From Acinetobacter sp. ANC 4204 (GTDB taxonomy: Bacteria > Pseudomonadota > Gammaproteobacteria > Pseudomonadales > Moraxellaceae), in the NCBI RefSeq assembly GCF_002135205.1, contig NZ_NEFZ01000004.1:124001-188000 (forward strand): DNA of 64,000 nt, given 5' to 3'. Position numbers and translations under genes: made by a program. The notes under the pieces were generated by a model, which had not been told where the DNA came from, did no database searches, and saw nothing but the letters and a program-made list of their open reading frames with translations. Shown here one piece after another: positions 8,220-17,366 of the stretch (positions are counted from its first letter, which is position 1; each line of letters opens with the position of its first letter).

Positions 8220-8333
8220 CTAAATACTGATTTCCTTTTTCTTACGAGACTCAATGAAAAATTCAACAACCGACCACAGAACAATCAAACCGAAAAGGAC
8301 AAATGCCCATAAAAAAGTCGAAAGATAAGTCAT
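8220..8333 (-). CDS. Small single-pass membrane protein, 37 aa
   Basis: The frame is open to 8507, but the best start is the ATG at 8333. It has an AGGA Shine-Dalgarno 8 bases upstream and gives a compact protein: a short N-terminus, one strong membrane helix (FLWAFVLFGLIVLWSVVEFF) and a basic tail ESRKKKEISI. The upstream extension is polar and unlike a conserved domain. Such tiny membrane proteins often modulate transporters or sensors, but no partner is adjacent and I cannot assign a function. No clear terminator follows. Confidence 0.5.
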   Translation of the reverse strand: MTYLSTFLWAFVLFGLIVLWSVVEFFIESRKKKEISI

Positions 8334-8570
8334 TTTAACAATCCTGAACTTTGTTACACCAAAGTTAAAGTATGAAAGTTCACACTCTTTTCTTAGACCA
8401 AAGTCTAATCTTTCATTTCGATTATGAATAGTAGTATTTTTAACAAAATTATACTTATTTTCTATTAATAAATATCTATCAAGACTTATTACATACTTTT
8501 TAATCATAATTATTTAGCCTACTAATGGAAAAATCTGACCTCTAATGTCTGATCAGAATTAAGTTAGGGC

Positions 8571-9206
8571 TTGACTCAAACGCCAAACAAGCAGACATTA
8601 GCCACTTTAAAAAACACTTGTATATTTATGCTCATGTTAAAGAAACTGATTGGCGAGTCTGCATTTAAGCTCGCAGGCTGGAAATACCATGTGGAACCAA
8701 ATGTTTTAGAAGATAAGCAAGTCATCATTGGATTTGAGCATACCTCTATGCTCGATGCTGTTTTATCACTGGCCATTTTTCAAATCTACGATATGAAAAT
8801 CCATACCCTGATTAAAAAAGAATTATTCAAGGGGCCAATCAAGCCACTACTCGAGGCGATTGGTGGTATTGCAGTTGACCGTAAGTCAAATAAAGACATC
8901 GTATCGCAAATGGTTGAACACTTTTCTCAACATGAAAAATTCAACTTGGTGATTGCACCAGAAGCAACCCGTGCGAAAACAGGCGAAGCACGTAAACCGA
9001 TTCGTACAGGCTTCTGGCATATTGCAAAAGCCGCAAATGTCCCTATTGTACTCATGTATGCGAATTCGCAAACCAAACAAGGGGGTATTTTTGGAAAAAT
9101 CTATCCCACAGAGTTAGATCATGATTTGGCCCTCATTAAAGCACTTTATAAAGAACATGTTGGTTTAGATATCGAAATTCCTGAACCTAGAAATGATCCC
9201 AAATAA
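8571..9206 (+). CDS. PlsC-like 1-acylglycerol-3-phosphate acyltransferase family protein
   Basis: Up to 211 residues. Acyltransferases of this family transfer acyl chains to lysophosphatidate or related lipids at the inner membrane. The catalytic H-x4-D motif is visible as HTSMLD near residues 57-62, and the second block as IAPEATR near 133-139, with Ala in place of the usual Gly of PEGTR. The region GGIAVDRKS near 98-106 matches block II. The first start is TTG at 8571 with little ribosome binding site; ATG at 8628 or 8634 would also keep the whole domain, so the start is uncertain. The protein is shorter than PlsC (about 245). Exact substrate unknown. Confidence 0.8.
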   Translation: MTQTPNKQTLATLKNTCIFMLMLKKLIGESAFKLAGWKYHVEPNVLEDKQVIIGFEHTSMLDAVLSLAIFQIYDMKIHTLIKKELFKGPIKPLLEAIGGIAVDRKSNKDIVSQMVEHFSQHEKFNLVIAPEATRAKTGEARKPIRTGFWHIAKAANVPIVLMYANSQTKQGGIFGKIYPTELDHDLALIKALYKEHVGLDIEIPEPRNDPK

Positions 9207-9467
9207 GCTCATCTAAATGACCTAAAAGAATGTGAATAGCCCCTCTCTTTTAGGTCTAAATTAATTCTGTCTAAGGGCTCATTTTTGAAATGAATTGCTT
9301 CACAATCTAAATTTGAAATAACTGGCTTTATTTCAAACAATTTTATTTATTTTTTGTTTAATCTGACTCATTTCAGAAAAACACCTACTTTCGCATAAAA
9401 AAGTGCTTATGGTAGAATTTGCACAATTTGATAGGCACAAAGCCAATCTACAAGGAGCATATTTCGC

Positions 9468-10217
9468 ATGGCGGGTCATTCCAAGTGGGCCAATATTAAG
9501 CATCGTAAAGCAAAACAAGATGCTAGCCGTGGTAAACTTTTTACCAAATTTATTCGTGAATTAACAACTGCTGCAAAGCTTGGCGGTGGTGATGCTGCAA
9601 GCAACCCACGTCTCCGTGCGGTTGTAGAAAAAGCACTTTCTGTGAATATGACACGTGACGTCATTAACCGTGCAATCCAACGTGGTGTTGGTGGTGAAGA
9701 TAACGACGATTTAAAAGAAATTACTTACGAAGGTTATGGCGTTGGTGGTGTTGCAGTTATTGTAGAAACCATGACTGACAACTTAAACCGTACTGTACCA
9801 GATGTGCGTCACTGTTTCTCAAAAACAGATGGTAACTTAGGCACAAATGGTTCAGTTGCTTTCTTATTCACAAAGCGTGGTGAGATCACTTTTGAAGATG
9901 TGTCTTTAGAAGATCAAATCATGGACGTAGCCCTTGAAGCAGGTGCCGAAGATATCGAAGTTGATGAAGATGAAATCTTAGTCATTACTACACCCGAATC
10001 TTTTGGTGATGTGCAAGATGCTTTAACTGCTGCTGGCTTAAAATCTGATAATGCTGAAGTGGTCATGAGCCCTTCAACAAAAGCTGAAATTTCTGATATC
10101 GACCAAGCGAAAAAGATCATGAAAATGATTGATATGCTGGAAGATTTAGATGATGTACAAAACGTTTATACCAACGTTGAGTTCTCTGATGCGGTGTTGG
10201 CAGAATTAGACGCCTAA
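9468..10217 (+). CDS. yebC: YebC/PmpR (TACO1) family regulator
   Basis: 249 residues, the usual family length. The start [18 protein letters not shown] is diagnostic, followed by [11 protein letters not shown] and the [12 protein letters not shown] block. YebC proteins were long called DNA-binding regulators (PmpR); more recent work on the family points to easing ribosome stalling at difficult sequences such as proline runs. A CAAGGAGC ribosome binding site lies about 12 bases upstream. In many bacteria yebC sits beside ruvC, but here it is alone, with a terminator right after the stop. The 261 bases before it hold no gene. Confidence 0.96.
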   Translation: MAGHSKWANIKHRKAKQDASRGKLFTKFIRELTTAAKLGGGDAASNPRLRAVVEKALSVNMTRDVINRAIQRGVGGEDNDDLKEITYEGYGVGGVAVIVETMTDNLNRTVPDVRHCFSKTDGNLGTNGSVAFLFTKRGEITFEDVSLEDQIMDVALEAGAEDIEVDEDEILVITTPESFGDVQDALTAAGLKSDNAEVVMSPSTKAEISDIDQAKKIMKMIDMLEDLDDVQNVYTNVEFSDAVLAELDA

Positions 10218-10230
10218 TCTTTGCTTGATC

Positions 10231-10270
10231 AAAATGCGCGCTCAAACATAACTTTGGGAGCGCATTTTTT
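10231..10270. terminator. Terminator between yebC and the GrpB-family gene
   Basis: AAAATGCGCGCTC pairs with GAGCGCATTTT across a loop of about 14 bases (one bulged base), followed by T6. It ends yebC and overlaps the stop codon of the convergent gene, which it may also serve. Confidence 0.75.
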
Positions 10271-10745
10271 ATGTCTGATTTAATACACTTTCAATAAATT
10301 TTGCTTTTTTGCAACGATATTTATCCATGCTTAAATGCTGGCTGTCGTGTTTTAATTGATTATAAGCCATGACTAAATTCTGATTTTTCAACAAGCGATC
10401 ACGAAAGATCAAAAAACTTTGCCACTGAGAGTTTTTCACAACCAATTGAATAGCAACATCATCCTGCTGTAGCGACTCTAGCATACACAGTTCATGCGTT
10501 CTTAAAGTATCAAGCTTTTCAACAAAACCTAAACTGGAAATACTAACGATGGCTGAGTCAAAATCTACAGCATCAACAGCCACATAAATATCCAAATCAC
10601 CTTTAGAAACTGCATGAGGAATGGCAGATGAACCAATATGTTCAATCTGTGCTTTGGGTATGAGAGCTAAAAGTTGTCGCTGATAGTATACAAATTTTTG
10701 ATGGCAAGATGCTTGATACTCAGTAGCTGCATAGAACCTCAGCAT
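10269..10745 (-). CDS. GrpB/UPF0157-family nucleotidyltransferase-like protein
   Basis: 158 residues. The block IEHIGSSAIPHAVSKGDLDIYVAV near residues 36-59 is the GrpB/UPF0157 signature, built on a nucleotidyltransferase-like fold with G-S and D-x-D elements. The middle (TLRTHELCML, then VAIQLVV) also fits. Biochemical role in bacteria is not established; some members are fused to CoaE. It follows the Lrp-type gene by 3 bases on the same strand, so the two probably share a transcript. Confidence 0.85.
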   Translation of the reverse strand: MLRFYAATEYQASCHQKFVYYQRQLLALIPKAQIEHIGSSAIPHAVSKGDLDIYVAVDAVDFDSAIVSISSLGFVEKLDTLRTHELCMLESLQQDDVAIQLVVKNSQWQSFLIFRDRLLKNQNLVMAYNQLKHDSQHLSMDKYRCKKAKFIESVLNQT

Positions 10746-10748
10746 ACA

Positions 10749-11219
10749 CTAAACCTTACTCAACAAACCGCTACAGTTAAATACATTATATTCTTTAATC
10801 ACAAAGCTTGAATGAAGTGCCACCACATGCTCAATTTTACCAATGCGTTTGAGTAAAATATCACTGTAATTTTCCATATCTCTTGCCACAACTTCAACAA
10901 TAAAATCTGCTGACTGCCCTGTCACTAAAAAGGCATTGGTCACTTCAGGAATGCTTTCCAACTCTTCCAAGAACTTGGAAAAAGTGTCGGTATCATGTTT
11001 ACTCAAAGATACTTGGAGTAAAACATGTAAACTAAACCCGAGTTTTTGATAGTTAATATCTCGCTTAACTTTAGTCATAATCGCATTATCAATCAGATGC
11101 TTAATACGACGATGCACCGAACTGACCGATAAATTAATACGCTCTGATAATTCGTTTAGATTGATATCTTCATTACTTAAAATTTCTAAAATTTGCTTAT
11201 CAAAACGGTCTAATTCCAT
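10749..11219 (-). CDS. Lrp/AsnC-family transcriptional regulator
   Basis: 156 residues, standard for the family. The N-terminal winged helix-turn-helix (LDRFDKQILEILSNEDINLNELSERI, then SVSSVHRRIKHL) is followed by the RAM/ACT ligand-binding domain from about residue 65, with the typical TNAFLVTGQSADF segment near 94-107. These regulators respond to amino acids and act as dimers to octamers. It leads a two-gene unit with the GrpB-family gene. The 273-base gap to the GST gene holds AT-rich sequence and probably its promoter. Ligand unknown. Confidence 0.92.
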   Translation of the reverse strand: MELDRFDKQILEILSNEDINLNELSERINLSVSSVHRRIKHLIDNAIMTKVKRDINYQKLGFSLHVLLQVSLSKHDTDTFSKFLEELESIPEVTNAFLVTGQSADFIVEVVARDMENYSDILLKRIGKIEHVVALHSSFVIKEYNVFNCSGLLSKV

Positions 11220-11492
11220 TTTTTAACTCTCATAATGCATTATGTTTATAGGTGTTTATTTCATATTAAGCTTTTCAGATGAAAGATAAAGCTTATTTGC
11301 ATATTTTTTTCATCTATTTTCAAATTCATAAAAATATATCAATCATTTAGGCAAAAAATTGCTATAATTTTTTATAAAAATTACAAATAGACTGAGAAAC
11401 TTTCTATTCAACACACCACATCATTTTCTTTAAATAGCAGACAAAGGCTTGATGTATAACGTCCGCCTTTGCCTATTTGACTACAGTTGATC

Positions 11493-12257
11493 CTAAATGC
11501 CACGCCAGTCGACTCGGGCATTGCGCTCGGTTTGATAGACTCTTAAAACATACTGCCCCAAAGGTAAATTGCTTAAATAGGTTTTATAGGCACTGAATTC
11601 TTCAGATAGGCTATCCTCATGGTCTTTTTCCCAAGGAGTCCCTTTAATTTCCAACACAGGCGCTAACATTGAACACACAGCAATATCCGCCAAACCTAAA
11701 CGATCTCCCACAAAGTAACGCCCATGATTAGCAATTAACTTTTCATTCAAGACCTCAATTAAACGCTGCATTTCAACTTTCGAGTGCTCAACTTTATCGG
11801 CATTGAGTTCATAACCTTTCGACATCAAAGTTTTAATCAGAGGTTTGGTGTATTTTTCAAATTTACGTAAATAGCCCTTTTCGCCCAACATAATTTGTAG
11901 CGATTGGTCATTATCGGATAAAGCATGCGCCAGCCCCCAACGGCGAACGTGTAGCCCTAAATCATTGGCTAGAGCATTAACATCTAAAGCCTCTTTACGA
12001 AGCTGAGCTTCGCTACGTAACAGTCGATGTTCTGGATAACGCTCATCCAGATATAACGCAATCTCGGTGGTATCTGCGACCCATTTGTCTTGATCACGTA
12101 AAATAGGCAATTTATTCTGCCCTGTCTTTAACTGCGCAAACGCCCGATGGACCCCAGGCACTACATTTTGCGCGACAAAATCTAGCTCTTTATGATCGAG
12201 CAACCAGCGAGCTTTCTCACAAAAATGAGATAAAGGAAACTGGTATAAAGTTCTCAT
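11493..12257 (-). CDS. Glutathione S-transferase family protein
   Basis: 254 residues. The N-terminal thioredoxin-like domain starts RTLYQFPLSHFCEKARWLL, with the SxFCxK active-site arrangement near residues 9-14, then KLPILRDQDKWVADTTEIALYLDE, where the cis-Pro and Glu/Thr glutathione contacts occur near 50 and 63-65. The C-terminal all-helical domain includes RYFVGDRLGLADIAVCSM, the GST N-capping region. Likely glutathione conjugation or disulfide chemistry in the cytoplasm; substrate unknown. It is divergent from the sulfur operon that starts at 12638. Confidence 0.88.
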   Translation of the reverse strand: MRTLYQFPLSHFCEKARWLLDHKELDFVAQNVVPGVHRAFAQLKTGQNKLPILRDQDKWVADTTEIALYLDERYPEHRLLRSEAQLRKEALDVNALANDLGLHVRRWGLAHALSDNDQSLQIMLGEKGYLRKFEKYTKPLIKTLMSKGYELNADKVEHSKVEMQRLIEVLNEKLIANHGRYFVGDRLGLADIAVCSMLAPVLEIKGTPWEKDHEDSLSEEFSAYKTYLSNLPLGQYVLRVYQTERNARVDWRGI

Positions 12258-12637
12258 AAATGCTCCACACTTATTTTTCTATTTTGGCTTTTTAGCAAAG
12301 CCATCTATTTCAGTTGGATACTTTAGTCACTGTATTTAAGATTTACAATGTACTTTTTACCCAAAACTGCCCAGCAAATGTTCAACAGCCTTTATCAAAT
12401 TTATACGTTTTTTTCTCTACAATATCTCAAATATGAATAAGTAAAAATTTAACGACCTTGCTTAGACTACAGCTAAAATACATATTTTATATTTTTCAGA
12501 TACTTATAATATTCATCAAATGATTAAACTTAGCATATTTTATTTTTAACTTTTTAGCTGCTAAGCAATTCAAAATCCTTCATTTAATCATTCAAACAAT
12601 CCCAAGTAGCGTATAGAGATTAAGTAAAGGTGCTTTT
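12258..12637. other. Divergent intergenic region before the sulfur operon
   Basis: 380 AT-rich bases between the divergent GST gene and the first SfnB gene. It should hold both promoters. I found no sigma-54 box with correct -24/-12 spacing and no operator I can name. No open frame of interest. Confidence 0.5.
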
Positions 12638-13840
12638 ATGTCTCATACTCTCTCTAAAAATATTCACGTGATACAAAATGATCAGGATGCGATTAATGCA
12701 GCCTATCATGTCGCTGACTTTGCCTTAGAAGGTCGGGATCAACGTGATCAGAACCGTCAGCTTCCATTTGCTGAAATCGAATTATTCAGCAAAAAAGGCT
12801 TAGGCGGTATTCGTATTCCTCAAGCTTTTGGAGGCGCATTTGTTTCCAATAAAACTTTAGCTCAGGTTTTTCGCATTATTAATAAAGCCGACTCAAGTGT
12901 CGGTCAAATTCCACAAAACCAAATTGCGCTACTCAACATGATTGATATTTTAGGTAGCGAACAACAAAAACAGTTTATTTTTAATGAAATATTAAACGGC
13001 AAACGCCTTGCCAATGGTGGCCCCGAACGAAATACCAAAGACACTAAAACATTAAATACGACATTAAGCATTGAAAATGGTCGTTACTATGTCGATGGTG
13101 AAAAGTTCTATTCTACAGGGAGTAGCTTTGCCCATTGGTTAGCCATTAAAGCCATTCACCCTGAAGGTTATGTGGTACTGACGCTTGTTGATGCCACAGC
13201 ACAAGGTGTCGAAGTCATTGATAACTGGAACGGTTTTGGTCAGCGTACAACCTCAAGTGGCACAGTAAAATTACAACGGGTTGAAGTCGATCCACTCCTT
13301 ATCTTTGATGAGCGGAAACTAGCTGAGGACGTTACTTATCGCGGTGCCTTCTCTCAGCTAATGCAAGTCGCGATTGATGTGGGTATTGCAGAAGCAGCGT
13401 TTGAAGACACATTGTCAGCGGTTAAAAAAGCCCGACCGATTGTCGATGCGCAGGTTGAGAAAGCCAGTTTTGAACATTACACCTTACAAGAAGTCGGCAA
13501 ATCTGCAGTGCTACTGGATGCCGCTATCCTACTGCTCGACGAAGCTGCCGAATATTTAGATGAACTTGACCAACTGAGCGTTGTCAGTGCGGAACAAGCA
13601 GCTCAAGCCTCCATTTTAGTCGCCGAAGCCAAGGTCTATGCCAATGATGCTGCACTACAAATTTCTGAAAAACTCCTAGAGCTTGGCGGCAGTCGTTCAA
13701 GCCTAAGCCAACATAATTTAGATCAACATTGGCGCAATGCACGTGTGCATACCTTACACGACCCGATCCGCTGGAAGCTGCATGCACTGGGTAACTACTA
13801 TTTGAATAACACTTTCCCTGCCCGCCACGCTTGGATTTAA
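12638..13840 (+). CDS. SfnB-type sulfur-acquisition oxidoreductase (acyl-CoA dehydrogenase fold), copy 1
   Basis: 400 residues with the acyl-CoA dehydrogenase fold. N-terminal helical domain (FAEIELFSKKGLGGIRIPQAFGG), middle beta domain with GEKFYSTGSSFAHW near residues 151-164 and NGFGQRTTSSGTVKLQ near 198-213, and a C-terminal helical domain ending GGSRSSLSQHNLDQHWRNARVHTLHDP, typical of the SfnB/DszC side of the superfamily. Such enzymes use reduced flavin to oxidise organosulfur compounds during sulfate starvation. It leads a seven-gene operon; the ATG at 12638 follows a TAAAGGTG ribosome binding site. The next gene begins 10 bases after the stop. The specific sulfur substrate is unknown. 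Confidence 0.88.
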   Translation: MSHTLSKNIHVIQNDQDAINAAYHVADFALEGRDQRDQNRQLPFAEIELFSKKGLGGIRIPQAFGGAFVSNKTLAQVFRIINKADSSVGQIPQNQIALLNMIDILGSEQQKQFIFNEILNGKRLANGGPERNTKDTKTLNTTLSIENGRYYVDGEKFYSTGSSFAHWLAIKAIHPEGYVVLTLVDATAQGVEVIDNWNGFGQRTTSSGTVKLQRVEVDPLLIFDERKLAEDVTYRGAFSQLMQVAIDVGIAEAAFEDTLSAVKKARPIVDAQVEKASFEHYTLQEVGKSAVLLDAAILLLDEAAEYLDELDQLSVVSAEQAAQASILVAEAKVYANDAALQISEKLLELGGSRSSLSQHNLDQHWRNARVHTLHDPIRWKLHALGNYYLNNTFPARHAWI

Positions 13841-13850
13841 GGAGAACGTC

Positions 13851-15074
13851 ATGACTTCATTTCAACCTATTCTTCCTCTTCAATCCCAAGACACGGCGTA
13901 TGCACATATTATTCAAAGCGATGCCGAAGCCTTAGAAATTGCCAAAAATTTAGCTGAGCAGTTTAAACAACAGGCTATCCAACGCGATGCGGAACGTATT
14001 TTGCCTTTTGAGGAAATCGAGACCTATAGCCAAACTGGCCTTTGGGCCATTACTGTACCTAAGGAATTCGGGGGAGCCGATGTTTCCAGTTATACTGTCG
14101 CACAAATTATTGCGCTAATGAGTGGTGTGGATGGTTCGATTGGACAAATTCCACAGAACCATTTCTATGCCTTAGAGGTTTTACGTAATAACGGTACTGA
14201 ACAACAAAAGCGTAAACTCTATGCAGAAGTGCTCAAAGGCGCTCGCTTTGGTAATGCCTTGGCTGAGTTTAAAACTAAAAATGCAACACAAAAACAAACT
14301 GCACTGAGCCAAACGGAACAAGGCTATGAGGTCAATGGTGAAAAGTTTTATTGCACGGGCAGCCTGTTTGCAGACCGCATACCGACCTTAGTCAAAGATG
14401 CCGATGACAAAGAGTTTCTGGTCTTTATCCCACGTAGTAGTACAGGGCTAGAACTGATTGATGATTGGTCAGGTTTTGGTCAACGTACCACAGGTAGCGG
14501 TACAGTCAAATTTAATCATGTCGCTGTAGGTGCAGAAGATATTGTTCCTTTCGATACAGCATTTTCCAGACCGACTCTGGTGGGGCCTTTTGCTCAAATT
14601 ATGCATGCAGCGATTGAAACGGGCATTGCACGTGCTGCTTTTGAGGAAACACTGGTTCGTGTACGTCGGGCTCGTCCATGGATTGACTCTGCTGTTGAAC
14701 AGGCAACCGATGATCCTTTAACACAGTTTGAACTGGGACGAGTGGTTGCCGATGTACGTGCCAGTGAAGTCTTACTCAAACAAGCTGCTCGCTCCATTGA
14801 CGCAGCACGTCCTAATCCAACAGCTGATAACATTGCTAAAGCATCACTGGATGTAGCGAAAGTTCGTGCCCACAGCACAGAAACCGCATTAAAAGCAGCT
14901 TCGAAATTGATTGAACTGGCAGGCAGTCGTGGTAGTCAACGTGAAGATGGCCTAGACCGCTTTTGGCGTAATGCACGTGTTCACACGCTACATGATGCGT
15001 CACGTTGGAAATATTACTTCATTGCCAATTATCTCCTTAATGGTGTGCTTCCGCCACGCAGAGGGACATTGTAA
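13851..15074 (+). CDS. SfnB-type sulfur-acquisition oxidoreductase, copy 2
   Basis: 407 residues, a tandem paralogue of the previous protein with the same landmarks: ITVPKEFGGADVS, GEKFYCTGSLFAD, WSGFGQRTTGSGTVKF, and a C-terminus with AGSRGSQREDGLDRFWRNAR. It likely carries out a related flavin-dependent oxidation of an organosulfur compound, or forms a mixed complex with copy 1; both are inference. An AAGGAGAACGTC ribosome binding site precedes the ATG. Its stop TAA overlaps the start of the monooxygenase gene by one base (TAATG), which suggests coupled translation. Confidence 0.88.
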   Translation: MTSFQPILPLQSQDTAYAHIIQSDAEALEIAKNLAEQFKQQAIQRDAERILPFEEIETYSQTGLWAITVPKEFGGADVSSYTVAQIIALMSGVDGSIGQIPQNHFYALEVLRNNGTEQQKRKLYAEVLKGARFGNALAEFKTKNATQKQTALSQTEQGYEVNGEKFYCTGSLFADRIPTLVKDADDKEFLVFIPRSSTGLELIDDWSGFGQRTTGSGTVKFNHVAVGAEDIVPFDTAFSRPTLVGPFAQIMHAAIETGIARAAFEETLVRVRRARPWIDSAVEQATDDPLTQFELGRVVADVRASEVLLKQAARSIDAARPNPTADNIAKASLDVAKVRAHSTETALKAASKLIELAGSRGSQREDGLDRFWRNARVHTLHDASRWKYYFIANYLLNGVLPPRRGTL

Positions 15075-16492
15075 TGACACTATCATCTCAAAATAAAAAT
15101 CCGAAACAAATCATTCTGAATGCCTTTGATATGAATAGCGTAGGTCATATCAATCACGGTTTGTGGACACACCCACGCGATGAGTCGCATCGTTTTAATG
15201 AGCTCAGCTATTGGACCGATTTGGCGCAAACTTTAGAGCTAGGTTTATTTGATGGTTTATTTATCGCCGACATTACGGGTGTCTACGACGTTTATCAAAA
15301 TAGTCTGGATTTAACCCTAAAAGAGTCGATTCAGCTTCCAAGCCATGACCCTAGTACACTCGTTTCTGCTATGGCCGCCGTTACACAGCACTTAGGTTTT
15401 GGTGTCACTGTGAATCTGAGCTATGAGTCGCCTTACCAATTTGCACGGCGCTTTGCAAGCCTCGACCATTTAACCCACGGTCGTATTGGCTGGAATATTG
15501 TCACCGGCTACTTAGACAGCGCAGAACGGTTAATTGGTCAAAAAGGTTTAAAAGATCACGACTTGCGCTATGAACAAGCCGAAGAGTTTCTCGAACTTTG
15601 CTATAAATTTTGGGAAGGTTCTTGGGAAGACGATGCCATACAAAAAGATAAGTTAAACCGTGTCTTTACTGACCCTTCAAAAGTTCATGCCATCCAGCAT
15701 CAAGGCAAATTTTTCCAAAGTCAGGGCGTTTTTCAGGTTTCCCCATCTATTCAACGTACACCTGTGCTTTATCAAGCGGGTGCCTCAAGCAAAGGCTTAG
15801 CCTTTGCAACCCAACATGCTGAAGCCATGTTTATTGGTGCTGACACGCCTGAAAAACTTAAACAGCAAGTCGATAAAATTCGTGCGCTTGCATTAAGCCA
15901 TGGGCGCAATGAGCAAGCTATTAAACTCTTTGTCGGTATTAGTGTGGTGACGGCAGAAACGGACGAGTTGGCTCAAGAAAAACTCGCCGAATATATTCGC
16001 TATGCCAGTCCAGAAGCAGGTTTGGCGCATTTTTCAAGTTCAGTCGGAATAGATTTGGCTCAGTTCACAGATGATGAAGCGATTCCCTATAAACAAACCA
16101 ATAGCATTGCCTCGGTCAATAACAAATTTAAAGAGCAAAAAGTTACCCGAGCAGATTTAAAAGCCCAGCATGTACTGGGAGGACGCTACCCGCTAATAGT
16201 CGGGAGCGGAAAAACTGTAGCAGAAAAACTCATCCAGCTATTAGATGAAACTGGTGTAGATGGCTTTAACCTTACACGAACCGTTGCTCCTGAGTCACAT
16301 CAAGACTTTATTCGTTGGGTCATCCCAGAGTTACAAGAGCGTGGCCGTTATAAAACTGCCTATGAAACAGGTAGTTTACGCCACAAATTATTCGCTCAAG
16401 GTGACCGACTGTCCGCAGACCACCCAGTACAGCAGTATCGCTGTCAAAGCTCGCCCCCTCATACTCAAACACAGCAAAAACAAACCGCATAA
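15074..16492 (+). CDS. LLM-class flavin-dependent monooxygenase (NtaA/DszA/DmoA type)
   Basis: 472 residues, TIM-barrel luciferase-like. Visible family blocks include LGLFDGLFIADITGVYD, LTHGRIGWNIVTGYLDSAERLIG near residues 133-155, RYEQAEEFLELCYKFWEGSW near 167-186, and the GASSKGLAFATQHAEAMFI block near 236-254. Enzymes of this type cleave C-S or C-N bonds with FMNH2 and O2, for instance dimethylsulfide, dibenzothiophene sulfone or nitrilotriacetate. With the SfnB pair upstream it forms a likely desulfurisation set. It needs a flavin reductase, and none is encoded in the operon. Substrate not deducible. Confidence 0.9.
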   Translation: MTLSSQNKNPKQIILNAFDMNSVGHINHGLWTHPRDESHRFNELSYWTDLAQTLELGLFDGLFIADITGVYDVYQNSLDLTLKESIQLPSHDPSTLVSAMAAVTQHLGFGVTVNLSYESPYQFARRFASLDHLTHGRIGWNIVTGYLDSAERLIGQKGLKDHDLRYEQAEEFLELCYKFWEGSWEDDAIQKDKLNRVFTDPSKVHAIQHQGKFFQSQGVFQVSPSIQRTPVLYQAGASSKGLAFATQHAEAMFIGADTPEKLKQQVDKIRALALSHGRNEQAIKLFVGISVVTAETDELAQEKLAEYIRYASPEAGLAHFSSSVGIDLAQFTDDEAIPYKQTNSIASVNNKFKEQKVTRADLKAQHVLGGRYPLIVGSGKTVAEKLIQLLDETGVDGFNLTRTVAPESHQDFIRWVIPELQERGRYKTAYETGSLRHKLFAQGDRLSADHPVQQYRCQSSPPHTQTQQKQTA

Positions 16493-16514
16493 ATTTTAAA
16501 ATACGAGAAATATC

Positions 16515-17357
16515 ATGGCTCAAACTGCAAAAACAAAATTTACCATTATTGGGGTAATTGTCGCCGCTATCGTCATCGCACTAGTGGCTTGGTCTTATCA
16601 TAAAAAATCGAGTAACACTGAACTGGTGATTGGGATCAGCCCACCCTTTGCAAATCCGTTAAAAGTGGCTGTAGATGAAGCAAAACAGCAAGGCATCAAC
16701 GTCAAACTGGTGGAATTCTCAGATTGGAACACTCCAAATATCACGCTCAACCATGGTGATATTGATGCCAACTATTTCCAGCATCAACCCTTCTTAGATA
16801 ACGCTATCAAAGAAACTCAATTTAAACTGAAAGCACTAGATAAAGGCGTCACCACACACGTCGGTTTATATTCAAAAAAATATGACTCGATTGATGCGAT
16901 TCCTGAAAATGCACGTACAGTTATTCCAAATGATCCAGTCAACCAAGGCCGTGCGCTTTTACTGTTACAACAGGCCAAATTGATTAGCTTAAAAGACCCA
17001 AACAATCATCTATCGAATCTGCAAGATATTGTGAGCAATCCTAAAAAGCTTCAGTTTATTGAAGTTGAAGGTCCACAAACTGCACGTGCCGTTGATGATG
17101 CTGACTTGGTCTTTAGCTATCCACATTATTTACGTCTTGCAAAAACCATTGACCCAAATGATGCACTGATCTTAGATGACAACACCAATACCCTGTATTC
17201 GATTTTATTTGTGGTGCGTGACGACTACCAACAGAAACACCCAGAGAAAGCCGCGCAACTTGAAAAGTTCATCAAGATTTATCAAACATCGGACAAAGTT
17301 AAACAGACTTTGAATAGTGAAATTGGCGAAAAACTTTGGTTCCCTGGTTGGAAGTGA
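16515..17357 (+). CDS. MetQ/NlpA-family substrate-binding protein, copy 1
   Basis: 280 residues. The NlpA fold is shown by VIGISPPFANPL, VKLVEFSDWNTPN, NHGDIDANYFQHQPFLDNA near residues 77-95, and IPNDPVNQGRALLLLQ near 136-151. The N-terminus has a single hydrophobic helix (about residues 9-27) followed by YHKKSS and no Cys at a lipobox, so it is probably a membrane-anchored or signal-peptide protein, unlike the classical MetQ lipoprotein. It should deliver methionine or another organosulfur compound to the MetNI transporter encoded downstream. Ten bases separate it from the second copy. Confidence 0.88.
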   Translation: MAQTAKTKFTIIGVIVAAIVIALVAWSYHKKSSNTELVIGISPPFANPLKVAVDEAKQQGINVKLVEFSDWNTPNITLNHGDIDANYFQHQPFLDNAIKETQFKLKALDKGVTTHVGLYSKKYDSIDAIPENARTVIPNDPVNQGRALLLLQQAKLISLKDPNNHLSNLQDIVSNPKKLQFIEVEGPQTARAVDDADLVFSYPHYLRLAKTIDPNDALILDDNTNTLYSILFVVRDDYQQKHPEKAAQLEKFIKIYQTSDKVKQTLNSEIGEKLWFPGWK

Positions 17358-17366
17358 GTATAGGCC

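Noticed and set aside
12283..12300. TTGGCTTTTTAGCA as a possible sigma-54 promoter for the sulfur operon
   Set aside because: GG and GC elements are 9 bases apart instead of 12, so it cannot be a -24/-12 promoter.
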